Part shown: positions 1 through 7,648 of the stretch, piece after piece | How positions within the stretch are numbered: the first letter of the stretch is position 1 | How the letters are laid out: every line of letters starts with the position of its first letter | Assembly (NCBI GenBank): GCA_964532995.1 | Contig: CAZHJN010000011.1 | Span: 1 to 51,603 of the forward strand | Source of the DNA: DTJG01 sp964532995 | Lineage (GTDB): Bacteria > Ratteibacteria > UBA8468 > B48-G9 > DTJG01 | Direction: 5' to 3' | DNA: 51,603 nucleotides | The notes under the pieces: generated by a model | Told to the model about the DNA's origin: nothing | What the model saw: the letters and a program-made list of their open reading frames with translations, nothing else | The model's database searches: none | Translations under genes and position numbers: made by a program

Positions 1-348
1 GGAGACTCAAGGGTGTCACCATTTATCCATAGAGATTTCCGTGGATGGAATATAGACGCTTCAAAACAGGACTTTGATGAAGAGACAGCATATAAATTCT
101 GCTGGACACTTTCAACAGGAAAATGGAGGAAAACAAAGAATTTTCAATCAGGATATATCATAGAAGGCCATGCAATGCTTCAAAAATGGGGAGAAGGAGG
201 AAGCTATGGAATCTGTGCATCAAGGGGCTGCATGAGAAGTTGTTTTGACTACCTTGAACAGAGTGGAAAAATAGAGCAGACGTTTAAAGGTGGTAGATTT
301 ATTAAAAGAAAAAGATGGCTGCTTCCCTACAGGGTTGCTAAAAAATGA
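1..348 (+). CDS. C-terminal part of an unrecognised cysteine-containing protein (5' end outside window)
   Basis: The frame is open from the first base of the window, so the gene starts upstream; the GTG at 13 is probably internal. The visible 115 or so residues are basic and aromatic. They hold the cluster GICASRGCMRSC followed by a basic C-terminus. The cysteine spacing resembles the tail of 4Fe-4S or reductase-type proteins of anaerobes, but too little is visible to name a family. The stop codon overlaps the next start as ATGA at 345-348, so this gene is translationally coupled to the FAD oxidoreductase and probably works with it, perhaps as an electron-transfer partner. That functional link is inference. 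Confidence 0.6.
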   Translation, partial: GDSRVSPFIHRDFRGWNIDASKQDFDEETAYKFCWTLSTGKWRKTKNFQSGYIIEGHAMLQKWGEGGSYGICASRGCMRSCFDYLEQSGKIEQTFKGGRFIKRKRWLLPYRVAKK

Positions 349-1517
349 AGATAAAAGAAAAATCTACACTGATAGAAGTTTATAAAAAGTATGATGTTTC
401 TGTCGTGGGAGGTGGAATTGCGGGAATTGCTGCTGCAATAGCGGCAGTAAGAAATGGCGCCAGAGTATGCCTTATTGAGAAAAACTGTGCCTGTGGGGGG
501 CTTGCTACACTCGGAAATGTTAACGTGTATCTGCCCCTTTGTGATGGTAGAGGAAACCAGGTCATTTCGGGTCTTGCTGAAGAATTCATGAAACTTTCCA
601 TATCAGATGGATATGGAAGAATTCCTGATTGCTGGTTGAATGACAGAGACATAGAATCAAGGAAGAAATTCAGGCTGAAGGTTGAATTCAATCCCTGGAC
701 ATTCGCCCTTGAACTTGAAAAACTTCTCGTAAAGGAAGGGATTGAAATTTTATATGACACGCGGTTTTGCACAACTGTTAAGAAGCATGGGGCGATCACT
801 CATCTGATACTTGAAAACAAATCCGGAAGATTTGCAATCCAAACAGAAAGTATCGTTGATGCCTCTGGAGACGCTGATGTGTGCTTTGCTGCAGGCGAGG
901 ATGTGGTAGGTTCCAGAAAAAACGTGGCATGCGGATGGTTTTTCTATTTTGATGGAAAACAGGTCAAAAAACGCATCTTCTCGCACAGGTATGATCCGTA
1001 CAACAGGAAAACTTATGGAAACAGGGGCTTTTCGGTTGATGAAAAAAATGGAACAACCATGCAGATTTTATCATCAAGAAAAAACATAAGACAGCTTATT
1101 GAAAAAATGAAGATAGAAAATCCAGTACTTTATCCTGTTTCTCTACCATCAATATCCACATTCCGGATGACACGAAGACTTAAGGGACAGACTGAACTTA
1201 AAGAAACCGATGAAGGGAAAAAATTTTCAGATGCGGTTGGAATGTGCGGGGACTGGAGAAAACCAGGACCAATCTATTATATTCCATTTTCATCCCTTTA
1301 TGCAGTCAAAACAACCAATCTCATTACAGCAGGAAGATGCATCTCCGCAAAAAGTGCCTGGGATATAGTAAGAGCGATTCCAGTTTGCTGTCTGACAGGT
1401 GAAATTGCAGGAACAGCATCAGCATTTCTGCAAAAAAACAAGGAAAAAAAATTCTCATCGCTGAATCTGAAAAAACTCAGGCAGGTCCTGATAAATCAGG
1501 GTGTAATAATTGATTAA
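345..1517 (+). CDS. FAD-dependent oxidoreductase (FAD_oxidored/PF12831-like)
   Basis: The 390-residue protein has a textbook N-terminal dinucleotide-binding motif, VVGGGIAGIAAA (glycines 22, 24 and 27), with the acidic E45 at the end of strand 2 that binds the FAD ribose. A GGLATLGNVN loop follows at 51-60. Near the C-terminus is the second FAD signature, NLITAGRCISA. This order is typical of FAD_oxidored proteins, which anaerobes and PVC-type bacteria often carry in many copies; the substrate is usually unknown. No signal peptide is visible, so it is probably cytoplasmic. It overlaps the preceding gene by ATGA. The family call is firm; the reaction is not predictable from sequence alone. Confidence 0.85.
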   Translation: MKIKEKSTLIEVYKKYDVSVVGGGIAGIAAAIAAVRNGARVCLIEKNCACGGLATLGNVNVYLPLCDGRGNQVISGLAEEFMKLSISDGYGRIPDCWLNDRDIESRKKFRLKVEFNPWTFALELEKLLVKEGIEILYDTRFCTTVKKHGAITHLILENKSGRFAIQTESIVDASGDADVCFAAGEDVVGSRKNVACGWFFYFDGKQVKKRIFSHRYDPYNRKTYGNRGFSVDEKNGTTMQILSSRKNIRQLIEKMKIENPVLYPVSLPSISTFRMTRRLKGQTELKETDEGKKFSDAVGMCGDWRKPGPIYYIPFSSLYAVKTTNLITAGRCISAKSAWDIVRAIPVCCLTGEIAGTASAFLQKNKEKKFSSLNLKKLRQVLINQGVIID

Positions 1518-1544
1518 CAGGTATACTCCTCAGAAGAACGCACT

Positions 1545-2570
1545 TCAAAAACTGCCGGAAGGATTGAATATCCGATTTATTTCGCTCCAGGAAAGGTCAG
1601 CGTAAAACCTGTGCCCCTGATTTCCCAGAATGAGTTCTGTCCTTTCAGGATATCCAGCGGCTTTATAAATTCTCTTTACAGTCCTGTATCCTTTTCTGAC
1701 ACCCCTGATGGGTATAATCTCATCATTCTTTCCGGAAACGATTATCAGATAACGTGGAACAATTAAAGCAGCCAGATCCTCCATACCAAAAAATTTCAGG
1801 ACACATGGAATATAACCGCAGCTGCAGTGAGGTAATTTCATCTTTGTCTCTTCGAAAGTACAGAAGCTGCACGAAACAAGTGCAACTTTTATTCTTTCAT
1901 CAAGGCACGCAGCATAGTATGTCGTGGTGCCACCACCTGAATTTCCCATGCAGCCAATTCTGTTTCTGTCTACAAACGGTAAGTTTGCCAGCAGATCTAT
2001 TCCCCTGATGACATCTGCTACCCTCTCTGCGATAAGTGTATGCCCGAGCATCAATGCGTGGAGAAAAGCAGCCCGACATCTTTCTTCTGCAGCAGGTCTC
2101 TGAAGTTTTTCTTCCCTTTCTCCGAAACATCGCTGTTCAATCGCAAGGGCAACAAAACCATTTCTTGCTGCCTGGATTGCATAGTCCCTATCGCCTTTGA
2201 TGATCCGCCTTTCAGACCTGTTGCGTGCTTCTCCGATAGAGATATGGGCACCCGGAGAATGACCCTGCAGACATACCATGGCAGGATATTTTTCCTTTTT
2301 TTCAGAGGGTATCACGAGATAGGCAACATTCATCACCCATGGATTTGTCGGAAAAACTATTTTTCTTACGATAAACCCTTCTATCTTCTTCTGATTTATA
2401 ATCCTGTATTCAGGCGGATTCTTATCAATGTAAATCGGACCGATCAGTTCCTCAAATTTTTTCTTGAGTTTTCTCCTCCATTCCCAGAAGTCGCAATTTT
2501 CAGAAAAAGCCAGGTTTTTTTGATTGTCCTCATCAATTTCAGGTGAAAAAAACTGGGAGAGAATTCTTTT
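1545..2570 (-). CDS. Alpha/beta hydrolase (dienelactone hydrolase / acetyl-xylan-esterase-like), start codon unclear
   Basis: The protein has the alpha/beta-hydrolase fold. LQGHSPGAH supplies the oxyanion-hole region, GCMGNSGGGTTT the nucleophile elbow (G-N-S-G-G), SGKNDEIIP the acidic residue and GNQGHRFY the histidine. The family is large and includes sugar-ester and xenobiotic esterases. The first ATG/GTG/TTG in frame is the GTG at 2336, but homologous-looking sequence continues upstream (residues like FWEWRRKLKKKFEELIG and EGFIVRKIVFPTNPW), right up to the TAA at 2571-2573 that ends the dehydrogenase gene in the same frame. A start at 2336 would remove the first strands of the fold. The interval to 2570 is therefore given as the coding limit. 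It is the last gene of the operon that starts at 7187. Confidence 0.75.
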   Translation of the reverse strand, partial: KRILSQFFSPEIDEDNQKNLAFSENCDFWEWRRKLKKKFEELIGPIYIDKNPPEYRIINQKKIEGFIVRKIVFPTNPWVMNVAYLVIPSEKKEKYPAMVCLQGHSPGAHISIGEARNRSERRIIKGDRDYAIQAARNGFVALAIEQRCFGEREEKLQRPAAEERCRAAFLHALMLGHTLIAERVADVIRGIDLLANLPFVDRNRIGCMGNSGGGTTTYYAACLDERIKVALVSCSFCTFEETKMKLPHCSCGYIPCVLKFFGMEDLAALIVPRYLIIVSGKNDEIIPIRGVRKGYRTVKRIYKAAGYPERTELILGNQGHRFYADLSWSEINRIFNPSGSF

Positions 2571-3572
2571 TTATTGTATTTTCTCATTTTTTTTCAACAC
2601 CTCGGGATTGCACAGATTTTTCGGAATTTTCCCACTGCAGAATCTTACAAGTTCATCAACGACTTCCTTTTTCAGTGTCTCAATGGCTCCATCGGAATAG
2701 TACGCATAATGAGGAGTGTATATCACTTTGTCCATATGCAGAAGTGGATTATCCCTATCAGGTGGCTCCTTTTCAAAAACATCAAGACCCGCACCCGCAA
2801 TCCGGTTGCTCTTAAGGGCTTTTACAAGGGCTTTTTCATCAAGGAGTTTTCCCCTTGCCGTATTGATCAAATATGCTGTTTTTTTCATCAACCTCAACTC
2901 ATTCTTGCCAATGATGTGATATGTTTTCCGGTTCAGAGGGCAGTGAAGAGAAACATAATCCGACTCTTTCAAAAGCGTCTTCAAAGCTGCATTTTTCACT
3001 CCATATTTCTCAAAAACATCTTTTTTAATACAGGGATCGAAAACCAGGATATTCATTCCAAAACATTTAGCCTTTATTGCAACTGATCTTGCTATCCTTC
3101 CGAATCCTATCAATCCGAGAGTCTCACCGGCAATACTTCCCATCGGACCGAGTTTCTGATTCTTCCTTAAAAAGGACAGACCACAGAATTCCCTCAATTT
3201 TCGACAGCATGCAAGAAGCAACATAATTGTATGATTTGAAACCTCTTCTGTGCAGAAATCAACAACATTTACAATCATAATGCCTTTTTCGGTTGCGGCA
3301 TCAATGTCAACATTTTCAATTCCTGTTCCAAACCTTATAATAATCCTGCACCTCTGCAGCTTTTCAAAAAATTTTCTATCTATAATCGAACTGGTAAATA
3401 GAATTGCATCTGCTTTTTTCAGCAGTCTGTCGGTCTGATCTGTTTCTTTATATTTTTTTAACTGATGCATATGAACATTGAATCTTTCCAGTTTATGCAG
3501 GTGTTCTTCATCCAGGGAATGAAAATCGCCATCAAGATTCACAACAAAAAATTCGTTTGCTCTATCTGTCAT
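2571..3572 (-). CDS. D-isomer-specific 2-hydroxyacid dehydrogenase (CtBP/PGDH-like)
   Basis: The 333-residue protein matches the full length of the family. The NAD-binding Rossmann motif LGLIGFGRIA lies at about 152-161. The catalytic triad is complete: R240 in LINTARGKLL, E269 in DVFEKEPP and H288 in YTPHYAYY. The RFGTGIENVDIDAA segment near residue 80 resembles the CtBP/glyoxylate-reductase branch. It would reduce a 2-oxoacid to a D-2-hydroxyacid with NAD(P)H, or the reverse. Its start overlaps the aldolase stop by ATGA at 3569-3572, so the two are co-translated. An aldolase that makes 2-oxoacids next to a 2-oxoacid reductase suggests one catabolic route. Confidence 0.9.
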   Translation of the reverse strand: MTDRANEFFVVNLDGDFHSLDEEHLHKLERFNVHMHQLKKYKETDQTDRLLKKADAILFTSSIIDRKFFEKLQRCRIIIRFGTGIENVDIDAATEKGIMIVNVVDFCTEEVSNHTIMLLLACCRKLREFCGLSFLRKNQKLGPMGSIAGETLGLIGFGRIARSVAIKAKCFGMNILVFDPCIKKDVFEKYGVKNAALKTLLKESDYVSLHCPLNRKTYHIIGKNELRLMKKTAYLINTARGKLLDEKALVKALKSNRIAGAGLDVFEKEPPDRDNPLLHMDKVIYTPHYAYYSDGAIETLKKEVVDELVRFCSGKIPKNLCNPEVLKKNEKIQ

Positions 3573-4336
3573 CCTTTATTCCTTTTAATTCCAGCAAAAA
3601 CACTCCTGCAACCATCCATCATCATTGATATATCTGTCCCGGCACATATAAATTGAAAACCCTCTCTGATTCTGCGATTGATATCTGCCGGCTTGGCAAC
3701 GAGTCCGCATGGTATATTAAATTTCCGACATACAGAGTTAATATAACCGATTGCATTCTGCACTTCTGGATCTGATGGATTTTTAAGTAATCCCATTGAA
3801 CCAGCGAGATCATTGGCACCGATAAAAACACAGTCAATGCCTTCTACAGAAAGAATTTTTTCAAGATTCTTAACCGCATCAACATTTTCAATTTGAATAC
3901 AGACAAAAATATTTTCATCTGATTTTTCATAGTATTGATCAATCCAGGTTCCAAAACCGCTTGCCCTGTGAGGTCCGAACCCCCGAATACCGGCAGGGGG
4001 ATATCTTGTTGCCCTTACAGCCTGCTGTGCCTGTTCAGGCGTATTGACCATTGGAACAATCAATCCCATCACCCCTGTATCAAGCACCTGTTTTATGATG
4101 ACAAAATCATTCCATGGAAGCCTGACCAGTGGTGTCACCATGGTCCCAGAAATTGCCTGCGCCATTATCTCAACGGATTCTATCCCAATAACCCCGTGCT
4201 CCATATCAAAAACAAGCCATTCAAAACCTGCCCGAGCCATCACTTCTGCTATTGTCGGATGAGCGGTCAGGATAAAAGCTCCAATACTGGTTTTCCCCTC
4301 TTTCAGTCTCTTTTTGAGGATATTTTCCGGCATCAT
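3569..4336 (-). CDS. HpcH/HpaI-family class II aldolase
   Basis: The 255-residue protein shows the family landmarks in order: FDMEHG with H47, an arginine in PLVRLPW (R72), ATRYPPAGIRGFGP, metal ligand E150 in CIQIEN and D176 in FIGANDLAGSMG. These enzymes cleave 4-hydroxy-2-oxoacids to pyruvate and an aldehyde using a divalent metal; known members act on 4-hydroxy-2-oxoheptanedioate, 2-keto-3-deoxy-L-rhamnonate or 5-keto-4-deoxy-glucarate. The substrate cannot be chosen here. Two tandem ATGs begin the gene, and AGGAG at the right spacing favours the first. It overlaps the dehydrogenase by four bases. The likely location is the cytoplasm. Confidence 0.9.
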   Translation of the reverse strand: MMPENILKKRLKEGKTSIGAFILTAHPTIAEVMARAGFEWLVFDMEHGVIGIESVEIMAQAISGTMVTPLVRLPWNDFVIIKQVLDTGVMGLIVPMVNTPEQAQQAVRATRYPPAGIRGFGPHRASGFGTWIDQYYEKSDENIFVCIQIENVDAVKNLEKILSVEGIDCVFIGANDLAGSMGLLKNPSDPEVQNAIGYINSVCRKFNIPCGLVAKPADINRRIREGFQFICAGTDISMMMDGCRSVFAGIKRNKG

Positions 4337-4363
4337 TTTTTCTCCTTTCGTAGTTTTCCAGCA

Positions 4364-5068
4364 TTAAATATTGTCAATAATTTCCATCAAAATATCAGGC
4401 CTGTTTGTGGTTATGAATTGAACTCCCATATTGATGCAGGCAAGCAATTCAGACTTTTTATCCGGTGTCCATGCATTAACGAGAAAACCAGAGGCAACCA
4501 ATTCTCTGGTTCTGTTGGTGCATAAATTGTCAAAGTGAATATCAAGTTGCCTGACCCCTATCGCGATAAGTTCAGAAAGATTAACGGGAACATTCCAGGA
4601 TATAAAAACCAGTGGAAATTCAGGTAACAGAAAATGGATCTTTTTCACATAATGGATGTTAAATGAGCCGGCAAAAACCATTTCCTTTATTCCGTGCTTT
4701 GTAAAAAGTGAAACGAGCCTTTCAATATCACATTGCTTGATCTCAATCAACAATCCCGTCTTTCCCCAAACATGTTCAAAAACTTCAAGAAGATGCGGAA
4801 CCCTTTCGCCCGGATATCCCTTCCATGAACCGGCATCATATCTTCTTAACTCCGTGAAGGTTATTTCCCGAACAAGACCTGTGCCGTTCGTTGTTCTATC
4901 TATTCTCTCGTCGTGCATTACAATAAGTTCTCCATCTTTTGTCTCGCGCACATCCAGTTCAACAAAGTCGACTTCCATCTCAACGGCCTTTCTGAAAGCA
5001 ATCAGTGTATTTTCAGGATAGATTCCGCTGAAACCTCTGTGCGCTACAACCTGAATAAAAGCATTCAT
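4364..5068 (-). CDS. Glycerophosphodiester phosphodiesterase (GDPD/GlpQ-like)
   Basis: The protein carries the GDPD signature: VAHRGFSGIYPENT (H10, R11, then E19-N20), VELDV metal ligands (E37, D39), a second catalytic histidine in VMHDERIDRTT (H52) and LIEIKQ further on. This family hydrolyses glycerophosphodiesters to glycerol-3-phosphate and an alcohol. There is no signal peptide, so it is probably cytoplasmic. I chose the ATG at 5066-5068, which overlaps the DUF3604 stop as ATGA; the fold starts only a few residues later. In-frame ATGs at 5080 and 5095 would add 4 or 9 residues and overlap the upstream gene more. The context with an aldolase and a DUF3604 protein suggests catabolism of a phosphodiester or sugar compound. 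Confidence 0.88.
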   Translation of the reverse strand: MNAFIQVVAHRGFSGIYPENTLIAFRKAVEMEVDFVELDVRETKDGELIVMHDERIDRTTNGTGLVREITFTELRRYDAGSWKGYPGERVPHLLEVFEHVWGKTGLLIEIKQCDIERLVSLFTKHGIKEMVFAGSFNIHYVKKIHFLLPEFPLVFISWNVPVNLSELIAIGVRQLDIHFDNLCTNRTRELVASGFLVNAWTPDKKSELLACINMGVQFITTNRPDILMEIIDNI

Positions 5069-6486
5069 GACTTTATCCATACCGGACTCAACCATGCAAG
5101 TTCTCCATCAATCCTTTCAAATCTTGCATAAAAATATTTCTCACCCTTATAATCCTGTTCAAATTCAATTTCAAATTGATTTCTTCTGATATCAAAAATC
5201 CTGTAATCTTTTCCATCCGACACGATCACAACTCTGCTGACAGGAATTTCACTGATTCCTGAAATCTCAAAAAATAATTTTTTCGGGCAGACAAGAATAT
5301 TTCCAGATTCAATTCCATTGATTGAAAAATCAAGAACAGGTCTTATATTACTTGTTGCATAACAACGTCTTTCATATAGTGCATTGAATACAGAATTCCT
5401 ATCAAGTGCCTGTGTTCTGACAGCTGTGATTCCCTGTCTGTAAAGGTTTTCATATCCGCTAACGGACTTTTGCAAAGTGTGCAATTCATCCCCTGGCCTT
5501 CCATCATGGATATCTCCTCCACCAACAAAACCAAACATATATCCCTTATTAAGAGCATCAACCACATGCTGCCCATGAATTTCTCCTCCAATAACCCTGA
5601 TCGGTCTCTGATTTCCTCTATCAGCACCCGTTTCACTGTTTCCCCAGACCGAATATATCTCAACAAGTTTTTCAACCTGAGAATCATGGCTTAAATCCCA
5701 GTTTACTCCCATTGCTCTGCTGGCGCTGTGATGCGGAATAACAAGTCCATTGTATTTCCTCGCCGCATCATAAACATTGCCAATGTCGTTGATCCCGGCT
5801 CGCAGAATCTGACCGGCAGAACCAGGATAATAAATGTTTCTGTGACCTGCTTTATGGTCTGTCCACTCCTGTGCGACAAATGTAACAAACCTGCCTTCAT
5901 CATTGAAATCATTTGCAACAGAACAAAAATAGTCCCACTGTCTATCGGTAATCCACTCACTGTGATCAGAAACCGAGAAAAAATCTAAAAATGCTTCGTC
6001 TCTTGCAAAAGTGTAAAGTTCTTCTGGACACCTTAAACCATCAGAAAAAAATGTCTGAGAGTGGAGGTCGCCCCAGTAGATCCTGTGTTCAACCTTTTCT
6101 TTAACAACAATAGGATTACTTACTCCATGAATGCCGGTTGCAGCATGTATAACCCTGATAAACTTTATCCCCGGTGAGTCAAACTTCAAACCAGAAATTT
6201 TTCCAAATTTCCTCAAGTCGCCGGGAAAAATTCCATGATAGTCGGAAAACCTGATTCTTCTGCCATCTATGTTTATTTCAAGGCTGCCGACATCACCGCT
6301 GTAAACATTGGCAAGATACCTGATTCCTCTCGGCGATTGATTAAAAGGACCTTTCAATTTTGGCACTTTTATCCAGCATGCCCAGTCGGCTGGATAAGGA
6401 TCAGTCAATACCTTGAATCTGAGAGTGAATTCTTCCTGCGTTTTCAGTATGGATGGCGCTATAGCATAAATACCGGTAATCTTCAT
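5065..6486 (-). CDS. DUF3604 domain protein (PHP-like metal-dependent fold)
   Basis: About 473 residues. The core RIYWGDLHSQTFFSDG followed by ELYTFARDEAFLDFFSVSDH is the start of a PHP-like metal-dependent barrel of the DUF3604 type. Further histidines lie in VIPHHSASRAMG, GGEIHGQH and VGGGDIHDGRPG. The second residue of the usual PHP HxH pair is Gln here (DLHSQ), a variant I recall in some DUF3604 proteins. The biochemical role of DUF3604 is not well defined, though a metallohydrolase is likely. The ATG at 6484-6486 overlaps the upstream stop as ATGA, so I prefer it to the in-frame start at 6528. It is co-translated with the GDPD gene. No signal peptide is evident. Confidence 0.82.
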   Translation of the reverse strand: MKITGIYAIAPSILKTQEEFTLRFKVLTDPYPADWACWIKVPKLKGPFNQSPRGIRYLANVYSGDVGSLEINIDGRRIRFSDYHGIFPGDLRKFGKISGLKFDSPGIKFIRVIHAATGIHGVSNPIVVKEKVEHRIYWGDLHSQTFFSDGLRCPEELYTFARDEAFLDFFSVSDHSEWITDRQWDYFCSVANDFNDEGRFVTFVAQEWTDHKAGHRNIYYPGSAGQILRAGINDIGNVYDAARKYNGLVIPHHSASRAMGVNWDLSHDSQVEKLVEIYSVWGNSETGADRGNQRPIRVIGGEIHGQHVVDALNKGYMFGFVGGGDIHDGRPGDELHTLQKSVSGYENLYRQGITAVRTQALDRNSVFNALYERRCYATSNIRPVLDFSINGIESGNILVCPKKLFFEISGISEIPVSRVVIVSDGKDYRIFDIRRNQFEIEFEQDYKGEKYFYARFERIDGELAWLSPVWIKS

Positions 6487-7187
6487 TTTTTCACATGTAA
6501 ACTGGCTTGCACCTTCAGGCTTTCCCAAAGATTTTCATCAAACTCAGCAATGCGACCAGGACAGTTTTTCCTCCTGCATACTTTACAGCCGCTGTAATCC
6601 TTTTCTGTTGGGAATAAAATCCCTGAAACACTCTTATTGGGTACCATAAGAAACGTATCTGTTAGTTTCACACCTATAAATTTTTCGACATCTCCAAAAA
6701 GACTGAAAAGCTCCTTCTGCTGTTCAATTGGCCAGACTCCTGACTCGCTTCCACCAGGAACCATACTTGCAGTCTTTTTGAGCATAAATCTTTTTTTTAA
6801 ATAATCCATCAGGCCCTTTCTTGCTATATTCAGATAGTATGCCTTTATTTCATCCCACCAGTATTCTTGCAATAATTCACGCTGATCAAACTTTATTGAG
6901 TCAAGTTCAGTTCCGCAGGTTGCAACATAGACAAAAACTCTTTCAGTGCTATCAAGATTTTTTCTCAAAACAGTGCTGGTAAATTTCACACCATTTATCA
7001 CAACAAAATCATCTCCACCTGTTTCAACATAGCCCTCAAGATAAATGGCTTTGGGGTCTGCAACATCCCGCGCTTTTTCGACCATTTTTTTGAATTCATA
7101 TTCATCCGTGCTATCGGTTTCAATTCTCAGTCTGGACATAAGCGATCGCACATCAATTTCAGTGTCAAAATTTTTCAGTATCTCCAT
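6483..7187 (-). CDS. B12-dependent methionine synthase activation-domain-like protein
   Basis: The 234-residue protein ends like the MetH reactivation domain: SMVPGGSESGVWPIEQQKEL, then IGVKLTDTFLMVPNKSVSG, and finally a cysteine tail C-KVC-RRKNCPGR. In MetH this domain binds S-adenosylmethionine and helps re-methylate inactivated cobalamin. Many anaerobes encode it as a separate protein serving either a short MetH or another corrinoid methyltransferase. No methyltransferase is visible in this window, so the partner is unknown. It is the first gene of the minus-strand operon, with a GGAGA ribosome binding site about seven bases before ATG and a sigma70-like promoter upstream. It diverges from arsR. 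Confidence 0.75.
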   Translation of the reverse strand: MEILKNFDTEIDVRSLMSRLRIETDSTDEYEFKKMVEKARDVADPKAIYLEGYVETGGDDFVVINGVKFTSTVLRKNLDSTERVFVYVATCGTELDSIKFDQRELLQEYWWDEIKAYYLNIARKGLMDYLKKRFMLKKTASMVPGGSESGVWPIEQQKELFSLFGDVEKFIGVKLTDTFLMVPNKSVSGILFPTEKDYSGCKVCRRKNCPGRIAEFDENLWESLKVQASLHVKK

Positions 7188-7213
7188 ATTTTCTCCAGAG
7201 TTTCATGAGTTTT

Positions 7214-7242
7214 AGTATAATGCTTCCCCAGATAAATTGCAA
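7214..7242 (-). promoter_or_regulatory. Sigma70-like promoter for the 7187-1545 operon
   Basis: On the minus strand a TTGCAA -35 element (7237-7242) and a TATACT -10 element (7214-7219) are separated by 17 bases. The first is 4/6 and the second 5/6 of consensus. The leader to ATG at 7187 would be about 20 bases and contains a GGAGA ribosome binding site. It lies back to back with the arsR promoter. Confidence 0.55.
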
Positions 7243-7248
7243 AAAAAC

Positions 7249-7277
7249 TTGACACAGCAAACCATTTAAATTATTAT
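7249..7277 (+). promoter_or_regulatory. Strong sigma70-like promoter of the arsR operon, giving a near-leaderless mRNA
   Basis: TTGACA (7249-7254, perfect) and TATTAT (7272-7277, 5/6) are 17 bases apart. A transcription start 7-8 bases after the -10 box falls on 7284-7285, directly before the ATG at 7286. There is no Shine-Dalgarno sequence in front of that ATG. The arsR message is therefore probably leaderless or nearly so. Confidence 0.7.
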
Positions 7278-7296
7278 ATAACCAAATGGTTATATA
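7275..7296. promoter_or_regulatory. Perfect 22-bp inverted repeat, probable ArsR operator
   Basis: The arms TATATAACCA and TGGTTATATA pair perfectly around a two-base AA centre. The repeat covers the end of the -10 box, the predicted transcription start and the ATG of arsR. A partial half-site, AACCATTT, lies just upstream at 7260-7267. ArsR-family dimers bind such AT-rich palindromes and block RNA polymerase, so autorepression is the likely role. The binding protein is inferred from position. Confidence 0.65.
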
Positions 7297-7648
7297 TTCT
7301 CTGAGCGATATTAAAAAAATTTTGGACGCTCTCTCAAATGAAAACAGGATTCGCATTCTCAGGATGCTTGAGAAAAAATGCATGTGTGTGTGTGAAATAG
7401 GTTACATACTGAAAATAAAACAACCTGCTGTAACCAAACATATGCATAAATTAAAAAGATCGGGTCTGGTTAATGAAAGAAAAAACGGACAATTTACAGA
7501 ATATCGGTTAAATAACAAAAATCCTTTTATAGACATCTGGTATGTTGTGCGCGATTTCATAAAAAAAGATGAAATTGTGAAGAAAGATCTTATTGCAATC
7601 GGTAAACTTAATGCAGAAAAACGCAGGCGTATATCCAGAATATACTGA
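7286..7648 (+). CDS. arsR: ArsR-family metal(loid)-responsive repressor
   Basis: A 120-residue winged-helix protein. After ILDALSNENRIRILRML comes KKCMCVCEIG, with cysteines 32, 34 and 36. This is the ELCVCDL-type site on helix 3 by which classical ArsR repressors sense As(III)/Sb(III). The recognition helix region is QPAVTKHMHKLKRSGLV and the wing is ERKNGQFTEYRL. In this family, metalloid binding releases DNA. The start codon lies inside a perfect palindrome and directly after a strong promoter, so the gene probably represses itself and the four genes behind it. The stop shares a base with the permease start (TGATG). Other thiophilic inducers cannot be excluded. Confidence 0.9.
   Translation: MVIYSLSDIKKILDALSNENRIRILRMLEKKCMCVCEIGYILKIKQPAVTKHMHKLKRSGLVNERKNGQFTEYRLNNKNPFIDIWYVVRDFIKKDEIVKKDLIAIGKLNAEKRRRISRIY

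Noticed and set aside
2040..2546. Plus-strand 168-codon frame over the hydrolase gene
   Set aside because: It reads opposite the alpha/beta hydrolase, which has clear active-site motifs on the minus strand.
3935..4525. Plus-strand 196-codon open frame antisense to the aldolase and GDPD genes
   Set aside because: It runs through two well-conserved genes on the other strand, shows no family motif and is a codon-bias shadow.
5069..5095. Longer N-terminus of the GDPD gene starting at 5095
   Set aside because: The GDPD fold begins right after the ATG at 5068, which shows the ATGA coupling used throughout this operon. The longer start cannot be fully excluded.
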